Assembly (NCBI GenBank): GCA_949130485.1
Contig: OX422183.1
Span: 7,654,636-7,718,635 of the forward strand
Source: Agelas oroides
Taxonomy: Eukaryota > Porifera > Demospongiae > Agelasida > Agelasidae
Direction of reading: 5' to 3'
Length of the DNA: 64,000 nt
Part shown: positions 36,074 through 46,500 of the stretch, piece after piece
Layout: each line of letters opens with the position of its first letter
How positions within the stretch are numbered: position 1 is the stretch's first letter
Notes under the pieces: generated by a model
The model's database searches: none
Seen by the model: the letters and a program-made list of their open reading frames with translations, nothing else
Told to the model about the DNA's origin: nothing
Program-made: the position numbers and the translations under genes

Positions 36074-36165
36074 CTTTAGCACAGGTCATGTGATCATTTC
36101 CTCCTATAACAACCATGAATACTTATAATTTTGATAGTACCAAATAAGTAGGATAGCTGACTTAA

Positions 36166-37139
36166 GGTAGGACAACCTTGAATCACAAATCTCCGAGCCA
36201 TGTGGACGGACTGATGGGTAATGTCTAAGCATACACCAGATTCACAAAAAGTTTGTACCAAACTGCTTTCTCTAGCTGATAATGCCAAAAAACTCAATTT
36301 TTAGTCCCTCAGCTAAAATAAAAATTTGCACCCTCTCCAAGGCTCCACCCCCAGTCTGACCACATCATCAACACACACACACAAAACAAGCAAAAATTTT
36401 ACGTATGGGTTTGTCCTGGGACCACTTCAGTTCCAGTCTACAGGCCAAAACACACACTTGACCTCAAAAGCAGTAATTTTGGCTATGCTGGCTTTCAAGA
36501 AAAATTCGACACACCTCCACTCAAACCAACCAACACTGAGCCCAGTTTCAGAAAGCTCAACTCACCCCCTACAAAATTACGTATGCTTTTTCCCACTCAC
36601 CTCCAGGCCAGGGAGTTATGCCCACAAACCTACTCCCTGTCATTGCCGCCAGAATGGAGCCAAGTTACACACATTCCCGCTAGCATAAAATCGGGCGGGG
36701 CCTACAAGCCCGAAAAGTCAGCTTTCTACAGTACCTTTGCCAGACAACTGTGTGATGACACCCGTCTTCCAGGAGGGCTCTCTGCCTTTCCACCACACTC
36801 ACAAACATTCAAGCCCACTCAGGCAAGCTTTGCACACACAAATAGCCAACCATCACATTCAACGAGCTAGAAAATCTTTTTACTGTGTTTTTTTATTATT
36901 TTTTTTAAGTGTTGGAGGATTTCTTCAAAGTTCCGCCCAGCCACATGAAAGTGCCGCCAGACCACTACAAAGGGCCGCAGGCCACATCAAAGGGACACGC
37001 CCCCCTTGTTGATTCCAGTTGCCGCCATGGGAAAGTGTAAACAAGCCAATGAATTTCAATCGTGCCATTATGGTCACCCGACCTCATTAATTATTCATGA
37101 GTGGAATTGGCCCGATTCGCGATTCAAGGTTGTCCTACC
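36166..37139. mobile_element. TTAA-flanked non-autonomous element (piggyBac-like?)
   Basis: Perfect 19-bp terminal inverted repeats (GGTAGGACAACCTTGAATC), each directly bordered by TTAA (36162-36165 and 37140-37143). TTAA target duplication is the signature of piggyBac elements, although the termini do not begin with the usual CCC. The 974-bp interior has no transposase. It is C-rich in parts (ACCCCC, CACACTC) with plus-strand frames of no recognised family. Located 93 bp upstream of the CARD gene start, so it may influence that promoter. Confidence 0.8.
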
Positions 37140-37143
37140 TTAA

Positions 37144-38426
37144 TTTTGCAACCACAGAGAAGCTCACCAGCAACAGAAGCAAACGTGTGTGGGAGGTGGG
37201 GAGACCAGGAGGCACCATACACCATCCTGGCATGCTCCAAGAACATTGAGACACACGTCTGGGCACGGGGGTCCCACTGTGTGTAGCATGTGCGTGTGTG
37301 GGTGGGGGAAGATTGGTAAATGTACGCCCAGTTTGTCCCAGAAACATGAATGAAACGGTATGAGAACTTCAATTACCAGTCTGACTGAGTTGTCCCAGGA
37401 AGAACTGAGCACAAACTGCTCCTGGCGTGTAGCTAACACTCCAATGCACACTGGACACCCTGTGGGGATGCTACATCAATTATTGTTGCCAAGATACAAA
37501 GGTGGCCTAAATTTAGATAAACACCATGCAGTGGAGAGCCATACAGCAAGCCTTTAACCTCAGCAGTGTGACCACCTGGGACAGCCAGTAGACCCTGGGA
37601 AGGGAGGGAGGAGGAATTTGAAGGGAGTTGGGAGGAGGAGGGACGGCAGAAACCATCAACAGACAATGATCAGTTTGGCAATAAATGTAAAGTCTCCCAC
37701 TCCTGCTTTAGCTAGGGAATAAATGCTGTCCTCTGATGGGTTGAAAATTGAGCCAAAATTTCTACTGAGTTCTCTCACCTGCACAAATTACGTTCTGGAC
37801 AAATACGAGCAGGCTGCCACCCCCTACTCCAGCCACTTCATTCAACATCAAACAAACCATCACTAGTCGCATGCCACCCAAACCTGCACCGTCCCGAACG
37901 AAGTTGGCCATCTACAGCTAGCCTCATTCCCAAGTCACCACCCAGCTTTATGCAAGACCAAAGGAACGAGGCTGCTGGACTGTTAACGAGATATGTTCAG
38001 GAGCTAGTTACTGGACTCTAACGAGACACTTGTAGGTGCTTGTTCTGCTTGGCTGTATGAAAAATGTCTTGGTCAGTGCTGGAACTAGAGTGGGTTAACA
38101 TTTTTTCTCTCTGAACAAACAGTAAGCTATCATGCTTTTCTGAAACATACCAAATTAAAAGGTCCCGGCATACGGCCATAGTCGAATAGCACAGCACCCT
38201 TATTTCCAATTCTGTTCTTGGGGCTATACTATCTATGATATGGCTTATAGGTACACATGATTCATTGTACCTATATAAGCCATATCATGGGACATGAAGG
38301 CCAAACTCTGTGTGGGTAAAATCTTGCTAGCTGGTTGGCACGCTAAGCACCAAGCCGCTTGCAGAGCTCATGAATATCATTAAATGGGTGGTGAAGTGCA
38401 CTTCAATTAGACTTCTTGCTCCAGTG
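37144..38426. other. Spacer upstream of TRAPPC4
   Basis: No gene recognised. 37919-37975 is a broken member of the TAGCCTCGTTCCC group. 38238-38288 is a hairpin with arms GATATGGCTTATAGGTACA and TGTACCTATATAAGCCATATC. The sequence just before the TRAPPC4 ATG should hold its 5' UTR and promoter. Confidence 0.5.
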
Positions 38427-41400
38427 ATGGGCATCATCAGTGTGTATATCGTGAACAAGGCTGGCGGTCTGATCTTCTCGCACGACCAGCCCAGCGCGAG
38501 CGCGGAGGTGGAGGCTACGTTCCACTACCCACTGGGCCTGGTGCTGGAGGAAGTGGACAGGAACATCGTCGTCAAGTTCGGGGAGAAACATGGGATCCAG
38601 GGTACGTGAGTTCTGTGCATCCAGCTAGCTTCTCCTGTGTGCTACCTACTTTAATATTACCGGTGGCATGCAAGTTTTGGGCCCGACGTTAGATAGTCTT
38701 GCGTGGCCAAACCTTCCCACCGTCCAGTTTTTGATCGCTTGCAGTACGTAAAAACGGAGGGCGAAGGCCTGGTATATTTTATCACGTGAAGGGGTCTCCC
38801 ATTGAAAGAACACATTTTAGGGTCTGGCCTGTCATGAAAAATTTGGACCCCCCCGAAAATGGACCCCCGGTCCAGATATTTCGAAATATTTGGACCCCCA
38901 TGGAACTAATATTTCAGGAATTGGATGAAATATTTAGACTCCCAATGAAATTTTTGGACCCCCCCTTTACAAAGGGTAAATAAACTTTTTTAAAGTTTAA
39001 AACGATATTAAAAGCAAAAATTGTTAAAACTCAGTGCTATTATGTAAATTATGACATCAAACTATCACAAAACTAAACTATAATACAGATCTATATACTA
39101 TCCACTAATTGTTACATTTATTACAAAACCAAAATGAAGTTGTATCGTTCAGTGCTGCTTGTGTAGGGGAGGAACAACTTGGTATATGAAACCACTCCTC
39201 ACAATTGGAGCACTCGATCATATCTCCCACTTCCGGCATCCTGCAATTACAATATACTAGGATGGGATTGCCCTCTGTCACTCTCACACTCCGCTTTTTC
39301 TTTAACACTGGAAACATTGTAAGTTTCTTTTCTTTCAACATTTTGAAAAGATGTCTCCTCATTGAGAGAAGACTAGAGTACCGGGATCCTGACCCAGAGA
39401 GAGGGCTGTAGCATATGCAATTGCATATACACCACAGCCACTGTTTCTGAACATCTACAAACTCAATTGAAATTTTGGGCTGTGAAGTATTCACTATAGA
39501 GGCTATTTGGAGTTCTGTACTTGTGGTAAGGCACTTGTATAAGCTGTCATACACCCGTACAACACCATCTCTAGGGACTCCAATATTAGTGACCACTAGC
39601 CAGTGATCAGCCCCATTGTGCACAACTTGAATATATTTCCCTGTTTCTGTTGTGAACGAGCATGTCTGTCCTAGGTAAGGGGGTTGTAGCCCTCCCACCA
39701 GAGGATTGTTACAAGTGCTCCAACATTAAATACCTCTCCACTAGCATGCTTCTTATCATAGTACTTTTTCTGCTTAGTCTGGGCAGAGACTATATTTTCC
39801 TTGATTTTCTTTTCCATCTCCTGCCGTTCTTCACTTTGTGAGCCTTCGCCTGGTTCGCTAGCAATGGCAAATTGTTCAAGCACAACCTCTGGATCATAGC
39901 TGCCACAAGCATTGATGTCTACAGGTAGTACAGCCACTCTACCGAACATGGCCTCAAATGGAGTGAATTTGGTGGATGCTTGTACAGATGTGTTGTAGCC
40001 GTAAACTACTTCTTGAAGGTTCTCATCCCAGGACTCATGACACTCCTGTGCGTACTTCGACAAAGAGTTCACAAGGGTTTGATTAAACCGCCGTTTGCTT
40101 GTGGATGATATGCTGTTGTGAGTCTGTGCTTGATGCCGAACTCCTCCATCATCTCCTTGTTGAGAGCATTCTTAAATTCCTTCCCTTGATCTGTGGTGAT
40201 GACTGAAGGCAATCCAACAATATAGAAAAGCTGTGTAGGATAGAAATTTTGAAAAATGTTAATCACCTTTGCATATACAATTAAGTGAATCTAAATGCTG
40301 CTCAAAGGCTACATACGTCAAGGAAAATTGCTCTTAAAGGATGTGGTAATAACAAAACAAACCTGTTTCAAGGATGCTACAACCCCACTTGCTTCCTTTG
40401 TAGGGAGAGCACAGGCATACGCAAACTTGGTGAAGTAGTCTGACACAGTAAGGATGAATCTGTTCCCATACCTTGAAACAGGGGAGATGGGACCAATGAA
40501 ATCAGTCCCTAGATGGTACCATGGACTCTTCACTGGGACTGGATGTAACTCAGGCCTCTCCCTGTCTATCTTCCTATTCATCTTCTGACACTCAGGACAT
40601 ATCTTAACCTGGGGAAGATATATATTATGCATGGAGGAATGTAATAATTATTTTCAAGTAACAACCAAAGGATGTAATAACAGATACAAGCATCTCAAGT
40701 TAAAAGTGCCAGACTCACCATTTGTCTGACATCATTGATCATTGCTTTCCAGTAAAACCGCTCAGCAACTCTGTTCCAAGTCTTGGTTACACCATAGTGC
40801 CCAGAAGTGGGATCTGAGTGGCATGCCTGTAATATCCGCTTCTGCTCCTTCTCTGTCTGTACTACTTTGATCCTCTTTCCTTTCCTCAACAAAAACACTT
40901 CACCCTTCTCAGTCTCTAGCTCTGCTGCTCTCTTGCGCACAGCCCTCTTCTTCTCTTTGGTAAGCCCATCAGGGTAGCTGCCATCATGCAAACAGTAGTA
41001 GATTGCGAAGTCAAGAATATCGTCGTGTTTCACTGAGTCCTCTTCCATCTGGTGCCTCTGGACTGGCAGGTATGAGGTTCGGACAGACTGAGCCTCAATT
41101 TATAGGCCTGATTCATGGCACCTGGTGAGTAAAGTATCATCCCAAGAACGAACAAACCTTGGCCTTCCATTCTTTGTACAATTAACCACAGGCACTACGC
41201 ACGCGGTCTAAATATTTCAGAGGGGGTCCAAATATTTCGAAATATTTGGACCGGGGGGTCCGTAGATTTCGGGGGTACAAACATTTCGTGACAGGCCAAG
41301 CAAGATTAGCCTATCAATGTTATGCCCCACCTCCCCCCACCAAAGGGGGGTGGGGATATAGTCTCGTGCCCAGACTATTTTTTGCACGCGGAGGGGAAAA

Positions 41401-43345
41401 ATAGTCTAGTCAACTGCCTACTCAATTTTTGTTCCGTGCGGTTTAAAAATTGGTGATGCAACATCTTTAAAAATGTATTATGTGACGTCACACAAAGCAT
41501 GAAACTACGAAAGAGCTCTAAAGAGACGGCTCGTTGCAGGAATCATCCTTCTTGGAGCTTCCGAACACCAAGAAACGAAGATTCACAAAACATGAAGCCT
41601 CCGTCAACCTCAGAAATCTCCGAGACAATCTTATCGACACATTTGAAGCTCAGGAACTTCACACTGCCAGTTTTCAAGCTCAGAAACACACACCGTCCGT
41701 TCACAGAAGTCCTGGAATTCCTTCGCTGGTCGATCTCTGGTTCTACCTGGCTTAGTCGCCTGCATAGCGCTTCAACCGCCTAGCCTTCTTTGGTCGCCAT
41801 TTATTGCAGTACGTGACGTCATTCGCATGAAGCAATCTGATTGGAACACCACCATCGTGGCGCTTGGAACAAAAATTGAATAGGCAGTTGACCAGACTAT
41901 TTTTCCCCTCTGCGTGCGAAAAATAGTCTGGGCACGAGACTAGTGGGGATAAGGGTGGGGATTTGACCACTTTTCCATCTAATTTCCTAGTCTCGTTCCC
42001 AGACCCCATATTTCGTGCCAGCCGGTAAAATGGATCTGGTCAACTGCCTATTCCATTTTCGTTCAGAGTGCGCTGGAATGCTGGCGCATTGTTCTTTTCT
42101 AATTTAATGCTTGACGTCATCGAAGATTACATTCCAGATTGTGTGCCAACGATCTACTAGTGAAATGGACATTGATCTGGCAACCCTAGCTGCCGTAAGT
42201 AGACTAGGCTATTGTATCTATCGAAAGGAGCACGAGTAGGCTGTCTAGGAGTTTGCTGTTTACTAGAGCGCTTTTGAATTCACAAACCAGTTGACGTGAC
42301 GTCACGGTGATTTCAAAATATTGTAACGAAAACGCTATAGGCAGTTTACCAGACTATTTTCCCGCTCGGCGAAAAGTAGTCTGGGCAAGACTACTAATTT
42401 CCCACCCCTGTAAACTCTTACGTCAAATAGCCCCTGGTATGCCAGTAAAAGGATATGAATACCGTGGAATATAGTACAAGGAAAGATCCAATGGTGGGGT
42501 CAGAGTTACCAGTCAAATCCCCACCCTTATTCCCACCTCGCTCTGGTGGGGGGAGGTGGGACATGACATTGATAGGTGCATTAGAATAGAACCCCATAGC
42601 ATGGAGGTTCCCATTTCGTCGAGTGAGAGTCTGGCTGGCGAGACCAAGTCAAATTCTCATTAGTCCTTTGTGCTGCGCACACATGGCGTCCAATAAAAGA
42701 AGTGTGAACATAATTAGAATGTGTTCTGAAGAGGCAGGACTTCCGTTACACTCTAAGCAATGTGCCAAAAGAAAGGCAACCACATTCTCCTTTCGTCACT
42801 AACCCAATTAACACACCAAGAAATTCTTAGCATGTTAGGCACAAGATGATGATGGACTCTCTCCTCCCCCCATGAGAGTCCCGTGAGACTAGTTTAATTG
42901 TCTAGTTCCCATTAGGATTTGGGGGTTCGTCACGAAAGTATAAAGGGAAAAAATGTAGGCATATTTTCATGCGACACCGGTACCAAAATGACTCAATGAT
43001 CCCTGTTTTGCAAGCCACACCATTGCATTGGGGAAGAAGCATCGAGTGGTTTCACATGACATCATCAGAACACGAAGAAAATGGCCACCATGTTGGAGTG
43101 CAAGGAGATGATGTGGCAACCTCAGAGTATGCAAAAGTACACTAATAATGCTTCTAGTATGTGTTAAATTACTGCCATTCTATTATCTGTGAGGCCACTT
43201 GGTTTTGGCTGATACTGTACACCCCAAGATGGTAGCACGTTTTTTTTGTATGTGGTTTATATACAAACATACACACATAATACACTGCATGTATCCTATG
43301 GCCTATGCAAACACAAACACACACACACACACACATACGCACGCG

Positions 43346-43398
<53 letters not shown>

Positions 43399-43422
43399 AC
43401 ATACACACACACACACACCACA

Positions 43423-43453
<31 letters not shown>

Positions 43454-43456
43454 CAC

Positions 43457-43498
<42 letters not shown>

Positions 43499-43517
43499 AC
43501 ATACACACACACACACC

Positions 43518-43598
<81 letters not shown>

Positions 43599-46500
43599 AC
43601 ACACACACACACACAGTTGGCTACTCTCTTGTTGCCATCAATGGAGCCCAAGTGACAAGCAAGTGTCTACCAGATGGCCGCAGTGCAATGGAGGTCATCC
43701 GATCGCCAGACAACTTCCCCCTCTCCCTCAAGTTCGCCAGACTTCGAGTCTCTATCAACGAACGCATCATGCTCCTTAGCATGTTCCACTCGTGAGTGAC
43801 AGCTGTTGAGATAACCCTCCCCCCCCCCCCCCCCCCCCTTGCATCCTGCAGATAATTGAAATCCCGTCCTTGTTGCTTAGCTGCATACATTAGGTCTTTG
43901 TTTGGAAAACTTGTCAAGTTAAATTATTTAGGACTCTGTTTTGCACACTAATGCTACATAAGATAGTGATTCTGCAAGATTGAACAGCTCATCATCAGCA
44001 AGGAAAGTCATGCCTCTTTGAATAGTCTTCACACATGGGTGTAACCTTTGCATACATTGAATGCACAAGAAGAAAGTGGTAACGCTCAACAGAGCTTGTT
44101 GAAAGCTTCTGGTAATTAAACATGAAGTTTAGCAAGACGACAGTTAGCGCTTTTATGAACAAAAAAAGTTTTTAACATCTAACATCTCTACCAAATGGAC
44201 TGGGGGGTGTTCCCCTCAGGATATTACAGTGATGTTTTACTTAACTATAACTTTAACTAAATACCTTCATATGGCCTTTAAAAATTTTACTTAATGAAAC
44301 GATAACTAACTAAAATTCATTGGCCAAACTGGAAACTGTAACTAAACTAAAACATCCAGTAAGAAACCGAAACTATACTAAAGTAAATAATACTACCCTA
44401 TTCCACTGATAACTATCATTTTAGTAAGGGTTTTTGAGAGGTTTAATAATTAATAAACCAAATTGTTTTCCAAATGTACAAACTAACGGAATGTAATGGA
44501 GCCAGACTTATTTACATGTTATTTACATCTGTGTTGAGTTTCCTTTGTGTCTAGCCTTTGTGCCTTATTTCTGATGACGTAGCCATGACGATAGTCTATT
44601 GTTCTCGTGTGATATATATATACCGACGTGCTTGTAAGTGAGAGTTGAGTTGAGACACAGGAGTATTTTGCCACCTTGGTTCTGATCGTGCGCCGCCGCT
44701 TACGTTACATACAGCTAAATTGAAAGCATAAACTGTATTAAAACAACGCTGGGACTTGCTAATAATACACTTTGTTTTCACTTGTACAAATGTAGGTTCC
44801 GAGGACAGGCACACAACAGAATGAAGGCGTGTGCATGTACTTGATTTGTTGGTTTTTAAGTTTTATACACTAGCAGTATTTTGTAGATAGAAACAGGTTA
44901 CTCTTCCCTATGTATTGAGATGTGTGTGGGCACTGGGTGCAAGTAAACCTTGCAACACCCACCATTGACATTAACAGCATCCTCTAATTTACTCTTTCCA
45001 GGATTTATGCCATATCGGTGAAGTTGTCGCCAGAGAAACAGTCGTCAGGGATAAAGTGCCTGGAGGCGGATACCTTCAAACTCTATTGCTTTCAGACATT
45101 AACAGGTATGAAATTAAAATTCTCGACATGTAGCCTTCATTCACAGGCCCCACCCAGCTTTTCGTCACTTGCAGTACTGAACAACTGGGAGGGACCCTGG
45201 AAACGAGGCTACTCAACATGAGTATCTAAATTTAGGGCTTTGCCTTGGCGATGGTGGCTTTCTTATGTAATTCTTATCTCCACAAGACTTAAAAAACATT
45301 AAAAATGTAAAAAGATGTAGGGATGGCATGCCAAAAAGTATGCAAACAAGGTAGAGATAATGCATGAAAGCAAAGGTCAACATATTGGCAAAGCCCCATC
45401 CCTACATCTTTTTCACACTACAGTTAGACAGTGCATGGGGGTCTTCCTAAAACGTACCACAAGTTCACAACTTTTACTGGAAATTGAAGTAAATCCCTGC
45501 CCGACCCTATACCCTACCCTTTGTTTCTGAAACACACTTCCTGTTGGGAGAACTATACGTTCTCAGGCAACTTCCTTCTCCCACGTGGCCTGGGAATGAG
45601 GCTAGTACGACCCTCTTGGTAGCATTATGTTGTATGGAACCTCTTCAACAAATTAAGCAGTGAGTTGGAGTAGACTGCAGACATATGATAGTAAGTGTCG
45701 TTAAAGTACATGTCATGGTTTTAGCCTCGTCCCCAGGCCACTTTTGAAATTCCTTCTCCCACATGCCAGCTCAGGAACGAGGCTAATATGATCTAGCAGC
45801 ATTGCATCAGCTGTAGTGTGAAAAAGATGTAGGGATGGGGCTTTGCCAATATGTTGTTGACCTTTGCTTTCATGCATTATCCCTACCTTGTTTGCATACT
45901 TTTTGGCATGCCATCCCTACATCTTTTTACATTTTTAATGCTTTTTAAGTCTTGTTTCTGTATGTTTTTGATGTTAATCTCAGTTACAGTTAGACCTAAG
46001 CCTAAGAAGAATATTTCAAGTGTAACCACAACACCAGAACTTGAAGCGGTGTTGACAGTTTAGTAGTGGTTCCAGGCATGTGTAATATAGCCAGCCAGTA
46101 GAACCTAATGAAGGGCCAACCACTCTCCGTACCAAACTTTGTGAAACCAATTTCATAATTCAGTTGTGAATCACATGACGACTGACCAGCTGCAGCACAG
46201 AAAACTATCAGTAGTATCATATTGACAACTGACCATCGGCCTAGTTTTACAATTCACTAAAGCTGTGGGTATAGGCTATTTTTAGTGTAGCTACAAGTAG
46301 GCAGCAGAATGCAGCGCCTTACCTACGTGGTATTCATAAGCCTTGCCCAATGCCGCGGGGGAAAAAGACCATGTCAGCCATGCGTACTGCCCACTGGCGA
46401 CTGCCCGCTGGCGATTTCGCTTGTGTACTGCCCACGACTGCCCGCTGGCAATTTCGCTTGTGTACTAGTCTCGTTCCCAGAGCAATGACCGTGGTCTGGG

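Noticed and set aside
38370-38426. Upstream ATG extending TRAPPC4 by 19 residues
   Set aside because: The family begins at MxI(F)SVYxVNKAGG; the extension has no counterpart.
39105-41048. Classification as an LTR (Gypsy) retrotransposon because of the integrase
   Set aside because: No reverse transcriptase, protease or LTR; terminal inverted repeats and a 4-bp border fit a DNA transposon.
43169-43795. Long His/Thr and Cys/Val frames on both strands
   Set aside because: Translation of the CA microsatellite; the true coding part here is TRAPPC4 exon 2 from 43617.
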